NCBI RefSeq assembly: GCF_030815985.1
Contig: NZ_JAUSXM010000001.1
Location: 5,084,001 to 5,148,000, forward strand
Direction of reading: 5' to 3'
DNA from: Paenibacillus sp. W2I17
GTDB lineage: Bacteria > Bacillota > Bacilli > Paenibacillales > Paenibacillaceae
DNA length: 64,000 nucleotides
Shown one piece after another: positions 18,382 to 27,357 of this stretch. The notes under the pieces were generated by a model. That model had not been told where the DNA came from, made no database searches, and saw only the letters and a list, made by a program, of their open reading frames with translations. A program made the translations under genes and the position numbers. Each line of letters starts with the position of its first letter. The first letter of the stretch is position 1.

Positions 18382-18456
18382 CATTTCATAATCATGATTG
18401 ATATAAGGAAAACTAGTCTTGATGGCATATACTGATACTAAGGTCATTATGAAATG
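18382..18456 (+). promoter_or_regulatory. long inverted repeat upstream of the RNA helicase gene
   Basis: CATTTCATAAT (18382-18392) and ATTATGAAATG (18446-18456) are perfect 11-base complements flanking 53 bases, 35 bases before the helicase start. If transcribed they would close a large stem-loop in the 5' leader. The 18060-18380 stretch before it holds no gene that I can support. Confidence 0.55.
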
Positions 18457-18490
18457 GACTTATCTAAATGAATATACAGAGGTGTAACGA

Positions 18491-20098
18491 TTGGCAAACT
18501 TTGAACAACTGGGCATTCGCCCGGAATGGTGCGAGATCCTGAAACATCAGGGCATCGCCGTGCCGACTCCGGTACAGGAGCGTTCGATTCCGGTACTGCT
18601 GGGTGGACGCGATATTATCGCCGAGGCACAGACAGGAACAGGGAAAACGCTGGCATTTTTGCTGCCGATTATTCAGAAAATTAACGTATCGGACCGTTCG
18701 CCACAAGCGTTGATTATTGCGCCTACGCGTGAGCTTGCGCTGCAAATTACGGAAGAAGCGAAGAAACTCACGGCAAACGACGATAAACTGCACGTGCTTG
18801 CCGTATACGGCGGGCAGGATGTGGACAAGCAACTGCGTAAATTGCAGAACGGTACCCAGATCGTTATTGGTACACCAGGTCGTCTCCTGGATCACCTGCG
18901 CCGTGGCACGTTGAAGCTTGATAATGTGAAAAAACTGGTGCTGGATGAAGCCGACCAAATGTTGCACATGGGCTTCCTGGACGATGTGGAAACGATTCTT
19001 AGTGAACTGCCACACAAACGTCAGACAATGCTGTTCTCAGCAACGATGCCAAAGGGCATTCGCAACCTGGCGAAGACCTACATGAAAGATCCGGAAGATG
19101 TAAAAGTATCTTCCCAATCTGTTATCCCGATCAAACAAATTCGCCAGCAAGTGCTGGAATGTACGGATCGTGGTAAATTAGAAGCACTTCGCGGCATGAT
19201 TGATACGTATCGCCCATACTTGGCGATTATTTTCTGCCGGACCAAGCGTCGTGCATCCAAGCTGAACCAAGATCTGCGTGAAGCAGGTTATGCAAGTGAT
19301 GAACTTCATGGGGACCTGTCCCAATCCAAGCGTGAGAACGTAATGAAAGCGTTCCGCGATGCCAAACTGCAGGTGCTCGTTGCTACAGATGTAGCTGCAC
19401 GTGGACTTGATGTTGAAGGTGTTACGCATGTATTTAACTACGATATGCCGCATGATGCGGAAAGTTATATTCACCGGATTGGTCGTACGGGCCGTGCAGG
19501 CGGTACAGGTCTTGCTGTAACGTTTGCAACAGAGCATGACAGACCGGAACTTGCACGTATTGAACAAGGGATCGACCAGAAGCTGTCCCGTATCCAGTGG
19601 ACAAGCGAAGGACCAATTGCTTCGACTGGAGCAGCTAGACGTTCCATCAACAGTCAAGGGGATGACGAACGTTCAGGCGGACGCTCTTCCGGAACTGGTA
19701 GTGCCCGTCGCGGTGCAGGCCGTAACGATCGCAGAGATGGCGGACGTGGGGGGCGTGGTTCGCGCGGCGGCGAAGGTGGACGTAGTGAAGGCGGACGCAG
19801 TGGTGGTCGTAGCGGTGGCCGCAGCAGCGACAGCAGTCGCGGAGCAGCAGGTCAAGGTGGACGCGGTGCAGGTCGCAGTGGCGACGAGCGCAGCGCAGGT
19901 CGTGGTTCCGCGCGCAGCAGCGACAGCAGTCGCGGTGCAGCGGGCCAAGGCGGACGCGGTGCAACTAGCAGCGGCTGGGCTGGCCGTAGCGCCGACAAGC
20001 GCAGCTCCGGGCGCAGCAGTGAAGGCTCTCGCCGTCCGGAATCCGCAGGACGCGGACCGGCGAAGGGCGACCGTCGCGATTCTCGTCGCGGACGGTAA
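18491..20098 (+). CDS. DEAD-box RNA helicase with RGG-rich tail
   Basis: A 535-residue ATP-dependent RNA helicase of the CshA/DeaD type, acting in ribosome assembly, mRNA decay and cold adaptation. Motifs in order: Q-motif (FEQLGIRPEW...PTPVQ), AQTGTGKT, PTRELA, DEAD in VLDEADQML, SAT, and HRIGRTGRAG. From about residue 390 a tail of some 145 residues is almost only Gly, Arg, Ser, Ala and Asp in irregular GGR/SSR/RGG repeats, an RNA-binding region prone to phase separation. The start is TTG, spaced 6-7 bases from AGAGGTG; no ATG gives a full Q-motif. Long open frames overlapping the tail come from its GC-rich repetition and are not genes. Confidence 0.93.
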   Translation: MANFEQLGIRPEWCEILKHQGIAVPTPVQERSIPVLLGGRDIIAEAQTGTGKTLAFLLPIIQKINVSDRSPQALIIAPTRELALQITEEAKKLTANDDKLHVLAVYGGQDVDKQLRKLQNGTQIVIGTPGRLLDHLRRGTLKLDNVKKLVLDEADQMLHMGFLDDVETILSELPHKRQTMLFSATMPKGIRNLAKTYMKDPEDVKVSSQSVIPIKQIRQQVLECTDRGKLEALRGMIDTYRPYLAIIFCRTKRRASKLNQDLREAGYASDELHGDLSQSKRENVMKAFRDAKLQVLVATDVAARGLDVEGVTHVFNYDMPHDAESYIHRIGRTGRAGGTGLAVTFATEHDRPELARIEQGIDQKLSRIQWTSEGPIASTGAARRSINSQGDDERSGGRSSGTGSARRGAGRNDRRDGGRGGRGSRGGEGGRSEGGRSGGRSGGRSSDSSRGAAGQGGRGAGRSGDERSAGRGSARSSDSSRGAAGQGGRGATSSGWAGRSADKRSSGRSSEGSRRPESAGRGPAKGDRRDSRRGR

Positions 20099-20177
20099 AG
20101 CCTTGGCGCAAGCGGCAATATAGCCGCACATGCGCAGGCACCATGCCATGCCACAGTGATTGGCATGGCATATATGA

Positions 20178-20208
20178 GAGGGTTCGGGTACAGATGTACC
20201 GAACCCTC
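20178..20208 (+). terminator. strong hairpin after the helicase gene
   Basis: GAGGGTTCGGGTAC pairs with GTACCGAACCCTC around a 4-base loop. No T-run follows, so it probably acts together with the terminator just downstream. A weaker GCCATGCCA/TGGCATGGC hairpin precedes it at 20145-20169. Confidence 0.6.
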
Positions 20209-20213
20209 AGATC

Positions 20214-20249
20214 AAGGGTCGCGACGGAACCACGTCGCGGCCCTTTTTT
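20214..20249 (+). terminator. intrinsic terminator of the helicase gene
   Basis: AAGGGTCGCGAC pairs with GTCGCGGCCCTT and ends in TTTTTT. Confidence 0.8.
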
Positions 20250-20411
20250 CACCAGTACAGATGCTCATTTCCGCTTATTCTTTTTGTCATCTGCTAGTAC
20301 CTGTTTGCGCGCCTGCTTGATCCATGGAAGATGCCATTTAGGTATTCCCCATCTAGTTTTTCTTTCTGTCCGTGTACTGCGTATAGCACTTGGCAGACTT
20401 CCATAAAATTC

Positions 20412-20449
20412 AAAACACCTCATCCTAGACCTAAGGATGGGGTGTTTTT
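20412..20449. terminator. bidirectional intrinsic terminator
   Basis: AAAACACCTCATCCT pairs with AGGATGGGGTGTTTT around AGACCTA; T-runs on both strands. It can serve the minus-strand gene ending at 20591. The rest of 20250-20590 shows no gene. Confidence 0.75.
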
Positions 20450-20590
20450 GGATTAATTCTTATATCATTAGAATCATAACCTTCGATCTGTGGTGCTGAC
20501 GCGCATGCAGGGATGGATGAAATTGCATTCGTCTATATACAGGGAGTGAGTTTGCACTAAACCACGTTTTTCATTCCCAATATATCATCT

Positions 20591-21523
20591 CTACAGCTGA
20601 ACATCTGCGTATTGATCCCGATATTTCTCGTTATACACCCGACCTACCGACTCTGCCAATCCCCCTCGTGCCTTGCTCGGATAGCGTTCAATCGTGTGAT
20701 AGAGCCGCATGAATCGATCCTTGGGCATAAAGCGGGCGTAGCGGGTAATAAGACTAGGGAATAACTCAATATATTTGCTCTTGCGCACGGCAGCAGCAGC
20801 TACCGCTGTAAGTATCTGAATTCCATTGTGGAGCTGTAAAATGTTCACTTCATAGGTCGCGATATAACGAATCGCATCTTCACGGATCAAATCCGGCTTA
20901 AGTCGTGCGATCTCACCGATATATTCAGCCAGCAGCCGCTCGAAGCTGCGTAACAGCAAGGGCTTGAGCTGCAGATCCATATCACTGCGCAGGACAAAGG
21001 ATTGTAGCAGCGCAACCTGCTGCAGTCGAATCCGGTCATTGTAGACGAGTGAGCCGATCTCGCGGAGCATCTCATAGGCAAGTGCTTCATCCTGCTTTCG
21101 AGCTTCGGCGACCAGAGCCCAGTTGCGGTTAATGCCCTGGCGGATGAGTTCCTCATCCTGTTGCAACGTGCGCTTCAACTCGCGCTGCTGCTCTACCTCG
21201 AACGAACGTTTCTGCATGAAGATCAGTAAGGCCAGAAGCAGCAGGGAAACGCTGGCTGCCGCCATGGTCTGATCTATGGTTTCACCAAAATAGGTGGCAG
21301 CTGCACCGAACAATATGGTAATGAACAGGTCGCGTGCAATGCGGCGTTTCACACGGGAAGTCGCCTTCGACTGAACGGAGTTCAGGGTACCCCGGCCACA
21401 GGCCGTGCACTCCTCTTCCCACAGGCAGGTGTACTGTCCACAACGTGAGCAGACTTGCAACTTTTCATAGGCATAGGTCGTTCGATGAAATGGTCGTATG
21501 GATACAACTAGTTTAGTACTCAT
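20591..21523 (-). CDS. zinc-ribbon membrane protein of unknown function
   Basis: A 310-residue protein not recognised by name. Near the N-terminus it has two Cys pairs (CSRCGQ and CTACGRG) that look like a zinc ribbon. Next come two close hydrophobic segments at about residues 68-105 (LFITILFGAAATYFG and ASVSLLLLALLIFM), then a long charged helical region to the C-terminus, predicted cytosolic. The start is the ATG two bases after the stop of a 47-residue membrane ORF. The zinc-ribbon plus membrane plan echoes the GTPase at 31935, and the gene is divergent to the vWA/tubulin genes, so it may belong to that system. This link is only positional. Confidence 0.7.
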   Translation of the reverse strand: MSTKLVVSIRPFHRTTYAYEKLQVCSRCGQYTCLWEEECTACGRGTLNSVQSKATSRVKRRIARDLFITILFGAAATYFGETIDQTMAAASVSLLLLALLIFMQKRSFEVEQQRELKRTLQQDEELIRQGINRNWALVAEARKQDEALAYEMLREIGSLVYNDRIRLQQVALLQSFVLRSDMDLQLKPLLLRSFERLLAEYIGEIARLKPDLIREDAIRYIATYEVNILQLHNGIQILTAVAAAAVRKSKYIELFPSLITRYARFMPKDRFMRLYHTIERYPSKARGGLAESVGRVYNEKYRDQYADVQL

Positions 21524-21525
21524 GC

Positions 21526-21669
21526 TTAATCACGCTCACCATTCAGAATAGTGTAGAGGGTACGATCCGTGTCTTCGCGGGAGACCGGTTTCCGCCGATG
21601 AAGCTGGAGTGCAATTACCTTTATCATGACAAAAAGAAACAATATGGCGAGGCATCCGTATGTAACCAT
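21526..21669 (-). CDS. 47-residue single-pass membrane protein
   Basis: A short ORF on the minus strand starting MVTYGCLAILFLFVMIKVIALQ (the signal-anchor continues), followed by a basic then mixed-charge tail ending NGERD. It has a good ribosome site (AGAAGGGAAC, 8 bases before the ATG at 21669), and its stop lies 2 bases before the next gene's ATG; the codons GGT GAG CGT at its end also supply that gene's ribosome site. This tight arrangement supports it as a real gene. Function unknown; a membrane partner of the downstream zinc-ribbon protein is the simplest guess. Confidence 0.6.
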   Translation of the reverse strand: MVTYGCLAILFLFVMIKVIALQLHRRKPVSREDTDRTLYTILNGERD

Positions 21670-21931
21670 AATCCGTTCCCTTCTATGGCTTGGTGAACAA
21701 GCGCTGTTATATTGCAGTTTGCTGGCAATAACTATATCATATTTCCATAGTTGGTACTTTTGTGCCAGTTACAGGCGTGAAATCGTCGATTTTTGTCAGT
21801 CATTACAAAACTGTAACTCAAGATAGGGGTGCTTTTCAGAATTTATTAGTAGACTGTTAAGATTTCCTTAAGGCTTGACGCCTATAATAAACTATTCCCA
21901 TTTTAATCTCAAACGTGAAGGAGTACACCCA

Positions 21932-23725
21932 ATGCTGCGGACACGCAAAATACGCTGGCTCAGTGGAACGATGGTTCTGCTGGCAATTCTAACGCTACTG
22001 CTACCTCAAGCGTTGCTGCCACAAGCTGCAGCGGCTCAGGCACAGACGAGCGGAATCGATGCGGTACTTGTAGCCGATGTAAGTAACTCGATGAATACAA
22101 GTGACCGTGACAAGATTAGTAATGAAGCCATGAAAATGTTTGTTGATATGCTGCCGGTCCAGGGGGACAAGGTAGGAATTGTTGCATATACCGATCAGGT
22201 GGAGCGGGAAAAGGCTATGCTGGAGATTCAGTCCGATGCGGACAAGAGTAGCCTGAAGGATTTTATTGATCAACTCGGCCGAGGCCCATATACCGATGTC
22301 TCAGTTGGTGTCGCTGAAGCCGTAAACATACTGAATCATGGTGCAGACCCATCCCACTCGCCGATGATCGTGCTGCTGGCGGATGGTAACAATGACTTTA
22401 ACAAAACCAAAGGCCGTACACAGGCACAATCCGACGCTGATCTGGCGAAAGCCGTGAAGGAAGCACAGGATCAAGGTATTCCGGTGTATACGATTGGACT
22501 GAACGCGGATGGCAAGCTGAACAAGAATGCACTCGCAGACCTGGCTCAGCAGACCGGAGGCAAGTCATTCATTACCGATACGCCGGATGATCTGCCACAG
22601 ATTCTGAGTGAGATCTTCGCCGATCATGCCAAACTGAATGTGGTGAAACTGCCCTCTGTAACGGGAAACGGCAGTTATCAGGAAGTTAACGTGAATGTAC
22701 CGAACGATAGTGTATTGGAAGCAAATATTTCGATCATGTCCTCGAAGCCGGTGGAAGTGCAATTGACGGATCCATCCGGACAAGCCGTGGATCTGAACTC
22801 GGATGCAGCCAAGCTCTCGACGTCGAAGAGTTATTCACTCGTGAAGCTGTTGAAACCCCAAGAAGGAGACTGGAAACTTCGGGTAAAAGGGGCTCCGAAA
22901 GACAACATCGATATCAACCTGTTGTTCAACTACGATCTTCAGCTTGTTGTGGACCAAATTAAGACCAAGTCCTATACCAAAGGGGACAAGGTTGATCTTG
23001 CAGCCAAACTGGAGAATGGCGGTCAGCCGCTTCAGGATAATGATCTGTATACAGATATGAAGGCCACGCTGGTTGTGAAAGATGTAGATACAGGTAAAAG
23101 CGAGGAACAACCGCTGGAAAACACAGGTTCTGGTTTTGCCGGAACATTTGAAGTACCAGACAATCATAACTATGAATTGGTCATCCGTGCGGAAGAAGAC
23201 AGCTTCTACCGTGAAAGTGAGCCAATTACGATCAACGCGAGCGGAGCAGCTGGAAGTGGATCTCAACCAACTACGTCAGGCGGTGAACAGGATAAGCCAT
23301 TTCCTTGGTTACCTGTCATTCTGGGTGTTATAGCTCTGATTGTGGTTGGTGTTGGTGCATGGTTCCTGATGGGCTGGCTGAAACGCAAAAACCGGGGATT
23401 TGTCGGCCAGATGGTTGTGGAGATTCGTGATGAGAACACGGGAGACAAGTCATATCCGCAATATAAAAAGCTGGTATCCTTCCGCGGCAGATTCCATCTG
23501 CATCAGTTGTTGCAACTGGACCCTGAGCTGAAGGAAACCGAAAAATATGTATTTACGCCCAGCAATGGGGATCGAATTATAATCCGTAACACCGCAGGCG
23601 GTACGCTGGAGAAATCCGGTCGTGCAGTTGATGCAAGCTCAGGTGTTGAACTGAAGAACGGTGACCGACTGAGCATCCCGCTGCAACAGGCGGACAAAAC
23701 CATTTTAATTGAGTATCTGGTGTAA
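21932..23725 (+). CDS. surface vWA-domain protein with cytosolic C-terminal domain
   Basis: A 597-residue protein: signal peptide (about 1-38, ending AAAAQA), a von Willebrand A domain with MIDAS start DVSNSM at Asp49-Ser53, a middle beta-rich region, a membrane helix at about residues 470-495 (WLPVILGVIALIVVGVGAWF) and a C-terminal cytosolic all-beta domain of about 100 residues (ENGDRIII-like pattern in NGDRIIIRN, then LKNGDRLSIPL) that looks FHA-like. The start is the ATG behind GAAGGAG; an in-frame ATG at 21875 precedes the ribosome site. A metal-dependent ligand-binding head outside and a beta domain inside suit a sensor or tether for the GTPases encoded next. Confidence 0.82.
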   Translation: MLRTRKIRWLSGTMVLLAILTLLLPQALLPQAAAAQAQTSGIDAVLVADVSNSMNTSDRDKISNEAMKMFVDMLPVQGDKVGIVAYTDQVEREKAMLEIQSDADKSSLKDFIDQLGRGPYTDVSVGVAEAVNILNHGADPSHSPMIVLLADGNNDFNKTKGRTQAQSDADLAKAVKEAQDQGIPVYTIGLNADGKLNKNALADLAQQTGGKSFITDTPDDLPQILSEIFADHAKLNVVKLPSVTGNGSYQEVNVNVPNDSVLEANISIMSSKPVEVQLTDPSGQAVDLNSDAAKLSTSKSYSLVKLLKPQEGDWKLRVKGAPKDNIDINLLFNYDLQLVVDQIKTKSYTKGDKVDLAAKLENGGQPLQDNDLYTDMKATLVVKDVDTGKSEEQPLENTGSGFAGTFEVPDNHNYELVIRAEEDSFYRESEPITINASGAAGSGSQPTTSGGEQDKPFPWLPVILGVIALIVVGVGAWFLMGWLKRKNRGFVGQMVVEIRDENTGDKSYPQYKKLVSFRGRFHLHQLLQLDPELKETEKYVFTPSNGDRIIIRNTAGGTLEKSGRAVDASSGVELKNGDRLSIPLQQADKTILIEYLV

Positions 23726-23771
23726 GTTGATTGTTTGGTTTAAAAGGAATGCAAATTTAAGTTGGATATAA

Positions 23772-23923
23772 TTGTTTACACGAGAACGGAGAGGACAGAG
23801 AAAACCTGAAGAAGCGAAGCGTTCGCCTTTATCCCCGGATTTTCACCTTTATAAAATAAATCAAAAAATCAGGGGATAACAGCGATCGGAAGGTTGTTCT
23901 GTCATCGGAGTGGCAAGTGTAAT
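23772..23923 (+). repeat. full copy A of a structured intergenic repeat
   Basis: About 150 bases lying between the vWA and tubulin-like genes. Blocks: TGTTTACAC, AACGGAGAGGACAGA, CTGAAGAAGCGAAGCGTTCGCC, a stem TATCCCC(G)GATTT with AAATC(A)GGGGATA, then AGCGATCGGAAGGTTGTTC and CATCGGAGTGGC. A second full copy is at 36572, with partial copies at 31856 and 1031. A small hairpin GCGAA-gcg-TTCGC is kept in both full copies. Confidence 0.8.
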
Positions 23924-23966
23924 TATGTTGAAGTTCCGACTGCGTTAACTAAAGGGAGGACATGGA

Positions 23967-26900
23967 ATGAAACCGATTGTTAGAGAACATATTCAGCAAC
24001 TGGATGTATCACTTGGCGGAGGTATTGTCAGTGAGAAGATCAGAGTTGATACAATTGATAACCCCATTCTGATTATTGGTCTGGGAGGAACGGGAATTGA
24101 TGCGTTGCTGCGTCTCAAATATCAGATCAACCGTCGTTTCAAGCTGCCACAGGACCCGGTATCCAAGAAAAAAATGGACAAGCCGGACAATGTGGAGTTT
24201 CTGGCTTTTGAGACAAACGAACAGGATCGTGCCAAAAAGTATAAAGGAATCGGACTCGATCCGATCAATGAATTCGTTTTGCTGTCCAATGCCGAGATTG
24301 GCGGACTTCTGCAGAACCGCAGCGTGCTGGAGCCGTACATTACGGACTGGCTGTCTCCGGAACTGAGCATCACGGACGGCATGAACGGCGCCGCAGGTGT
24401 GCGTCAGGCTGGACGTCTGCTCCTGTTCACCAAGATTAATCAGGTGGTACAGGCCATCGACAAAAAGATCAAAACCTTATCCGTAGGCACCAACAAAAAA
24501 CTGATGGTGTTCCTGCTGACAGGTCTGTCCGGCGGTACAGGCAGCGGCTGTTTCCTCGATATTTCCTATATCGTGCGCGGCATTATCGAGCGAGATCACG
24601 GCTCTGCCGGGATTGACCGCGTGAATACGCTGGGCTACCTGTTCACACCAGACGTGAACCTGTCCAACAAAAGCTTGAGCGAACACACTCGCGAATACAT
24701 TCGTAAGAACGGATATGCTGCGCTCAAAGAGCTGGATTACTGGATGAACGTGGATAGCCGCGGTGAGCGGTTTACACAGAAGTACGGCAATATTTTAACA
24801 GTCAACTCACCACTACCGCCATTTAACCTGTGTCACCTGATCTCTGCGACGAATACAGAGGGCAAATTGCTGGAGAACGCCTACGACTACTGCATGAACG
24901 TCACGGCCGAGAACATTACCAACTTCATGGCAAGTGAGGAGAAGCAGTCGGGTGAGGAGTTTGCGATCCATGACTATATCAGCAACATTCGCACCAACAT
25001 TGCACAGATGAATAAGGTGTACCCGGCGAACTATGATTACAACATCATCGGTGCCTCTTCGGCTGTACTGCCAATCGAAGAGATGACCACCTATCTGGCG
25101 TATCGAATGTTCGACAAAATGAACACGATGTTCTCCAAAGCACCGAACCAGGAGGATACCGAGAAGTTTGCCCGCAAGCTGGGCATTGATCTCGAAAGTG
25201 TGGTCAAGTCCTTTGAAGCGCGCGTGCCAGAGCCGCTGCCTGGTTATCAGAACAGTGAGCGTTTATCCTATGGCAACGTGGTGAAATCACAGGTTGTGAA
25301 TATGGACACTGAACTGGAACAGAACTTCCTGGCGCGTGCCCGTGAAGAATATATCAAAGCGAAGAAACAACTGCCGGGTGAGATTGCGGGTCAGTTCACT
25401 GAACAGATCCGGCGTATGTTTTTGCATCCCGAACAAGGTCCGTTCTATGTCTCCCGTCTGATTTATACGGAAAAAGGTTTCTGTGTACTGAAGATGATTC
25501 AGTCGTACATCGAAACCCTGCGTGAGAATGCCTTCCGCATTCCGCGTGATATTGAAGCGGCTCAGGAGCAGTCCGAAGAGAAGCTGGGCGATGCGAAGAG
25601 TGCTTTTGTCTCCAAAGAGAAGAAAAAGAATGCTTATATTGAAGCAAAAATTCATGAGTACTGGCTGCATGCCGACGTGGAACGCAACGATCAGATGATC
25701 GAGTTCTATGAAGATCTGTATGAGTTGCTGAACCAGGAAAACAGCCGCATTTATAACGTATTTACCGAGACGCTGAACGCCCTTAGCTCGATATTCGCCA
25801 AGAACGGTGACCTGCTGACACGCGGCGAAGAACAAGCCGATCACAAAGGCAACAAAACATATTACTGGAACGTCGTAAGTGTACCGGATATCGTCAGTGT
25901 GGTGGACGGGCTATTGGATAAACGTGATACAGATGATCTGATCCGTGACTTCTCTCGTGAATTGCTGGAAAACTCCAGCCAGTGGGTGAAAGAAAACGAG
26001 ATTGATATCGTCAGCTCCATCTCCGACTTCCTGAGTGAGAAATTCGGTGATCTGATTACCCGCTCCATGGAAGATTTCCTGGTGATCAAATACGGTCAGG
26101 ATGAGTCAGTCGAGAAATTCGTGGAACGTTTCATTGCTGGCAAGTTGGATGATGAGGCTGTTCCGGTGTTCAATCTGAGCAACAGTACAGGCAGTCTGCA
26201 TTTCCCTTCATGGGGATTTGTATCGGTACCGGCACAGGCACCAGGCATTCTGAAAGGGATTCGCAATTATCAGAACAATGCCGTGGGCAAGTCACATTTT
26301 ACCGTTAAGGAAAGTGAAGTGCGTAACCGGATTTTCTGGCTGAATACCCGCAACGGGGTACCACTCTTTGTGTATACACCGCTTAAGGTATATGAGGAAA
26401 GTTATGAACGTACCATTTTGGACAAAGAAGGCATTGGTCGCCACTTGGTGCAAACGGAGAAAAACAACTGGACCTATCTGCCATCTCCGATTCCGGAGAA
26501 ATCATGGGGAGATGTGTACGAGAATGCCCGCGTGAAGCAGTATAACGCCCGTGTGCGTAACGAATTCGAGCAGGCGCTTGGATACAACATCGTGACAGCC
26601 AAATCCATTGATGAGAATACAAGCAACCGGTATGCGATTGTGACAACAGAAGCGTTTGACCTGTCTGCTAAACTGGGGGCCTACGACATGCGTCTGACGT
26701 CCACCACGCCGAACCTGGGCGAAGTGAAGCGGGCGGTGATCGAGCTGAAACGTCTGCAATCCGAAGGGTTGCCACGTGTGGGAGTTAAGGATATTTTCGG
26801 CAGTATTAATGAAGATATGGCCAAAGAAAACCTGGTACGCTCTCCGCAGCTGATCGCGCGTGTACGTGAGGAACTGGCGAAGATGAATGCCATCTCGGCC

Positions 26901-27356
26901 AAAGTCGCGGAACTCGAAGGCATTCTTGCCCAGTACCAGGACGAAGAGCAGTGGTATGATCGCTTCATCGAAGCGTTATATACCGACACCATCGTCAAAA
27001 AAGGTGCGCTCTACGTCTATGACCGTGATCCGGAAGAAGACGCATGGGAGCCATTCGCGAACCTGATGAAGAGCCGTAACTTTGCCGAGTATGAAGTGTT
27101 TGGTAACTTCCGCGGCCTGGCGGAAAAAGACCGTAGTACACTGCTGCGTAAAGCCTCCCGTCGGGATAATGATCTGACGGCTTCAGAAGATATCACCCCA
27201 TTGCTGACGAAGCTGGATGATCTGGCTGCGCTGTTCATGGAATCACGTGATCGTCTGGAGTATGAACGAGTAGAACTGGCTAACGGAGAAGACATCTATC
27301 AGTTCTACAGAACGATGTCGTCGAAGCTGAACGACATTCGCAGAAGGCTGAAGTAA
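23967..27356 (+). CDS. tubulin/FtsZ-like GTPase (Tubulin_2 type)
   Basis: An 1129-residue protein whose N-terminal part has the tubulin-fold nucleotide motifs: IIGLGGTG at 36-43 and the signature LSGGTGSG around 187-194, which matches the GGGTG(T/S)G loop of FtsZ and tubulin. The remaining 800 residues are helical and charged, without membrane segments, and not recognised. It is far longer than FtsZ (about 380) and is not a division FtsZ. The start follows AAAGGGAGGA. One base separates it from the 816-residue gene, suggesting a fixed stoichiometry. It could form filaments or use GTP as a switch; which cannot be told here. Confidence 0.82.
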   Translation: MKPIVREHIQQLDVSLGGGIVSEKIRVDTIDNPILIIGLGGTGIDALLRLKYQINRRFKLPQDPVSKKKMDKPDNVEFLAFETNEQDRAKKYKGIGLDPINEFVLLSNAEIGGLLQNRSVLEPYITDWLSPELSITDGMNGAAGVRQAGRLLLFTKINQVVQAIDKKIKTLSVGTNKKLMVFLLTGLSGGTGSGCFLDISYIVRGIIERDHGSAGIDRVNTLGYLFTPDVNLSNKSLSEHTREYIRKNGYAALKELDYWMNVDSRGERFTQKYGNILTVNSPLPPFNLCHLISATNTEGKLLENAYDYCMNVTAENITNFMASEEKQSGEEFAIHDYISNIRTNIAQMNKVYPANYDYNIIGASSAVLPIEEMTTYLAYRMFDKMNTMFSKAPNQEDTEKFARKLGIDLESVVKSFEARVPEPLPGYQNSERLSYGNVVKSQVVNMDTELEQNFLARAREEYIKAKKQLPGEIAGQFTEQIRRMFLHPEQGPFYVSRLIYTEKGFCVLKMIQSYIETLRENAFRIPRDIEAAQEQSEEKLGDAKSAFVSKEKKKNAYIEAKIHEYWLHADVERNDQMIEFYEDLYELLNQENSRIYNVFTETLNALSSIFAKNGDLLTRGEEQADHKGNKTYYWNVVSVPDIVSVVDGLLDKRDTDDLIRDFSRELLENSSQWVKENEIDIVSSISDFLSEKFGDLITRSMEDFLVIKYGQDESVEKFVERFIAGKLDDEAVPVFNLSNSTGSLHFPSWGFVSVPAQAPGILKGIRNYQNNAVGKSHFTVKESEVRNRIFWLNTRNGVPLFVYTPLKVYEESYERTILDKEGIGRHLVQTEKNNWTYLPSPIPEKSWGDVYENARVKQYNARVRNEFEQALGYNIVTAKSIDENTSNRYAIVTTEAFDLSAKLGAYDMRLTSTTPNLGEVKRAVIELKRLQSEGLPRVGVKDIFGSINEDMAKENLVRSPQLIARVREELAKMNAISAKVAELEGILAQYQDEEQWYDRFIEALYTDTIVKKGALYVYDRDPEEDAWEPFANLMKSRNFAEYEVFGNFRGLAEKDRSTLLRKASRRDNDLTASEDITPLLTKLDDLAALFMESRDRLEYERVELANGEDIYQFYRTMSSKLNDIRRRLK

Positions 27357-27357
27357 G

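Noticed and set aside
19524..20166. Long overlapping open frames on both strands across the helicase tail
   Set aside because: They translate the GC-rich RGG-type repeat in wrong frames, giving low-complexity Val/Ala or Arg/His strings with no ribosome sites.
21626..21826. 66-residue plus-strand frame in the divergent gap
   Set aside because: It opposes the better-supported 47-residue minus ORF and lacks a ribosome site.
23967..27356. Tubulin-like protein considered as cell-division FtsZ
   Set aside because: Length, lack of the FtsZ C-terminal peptide and operon context do not fit.
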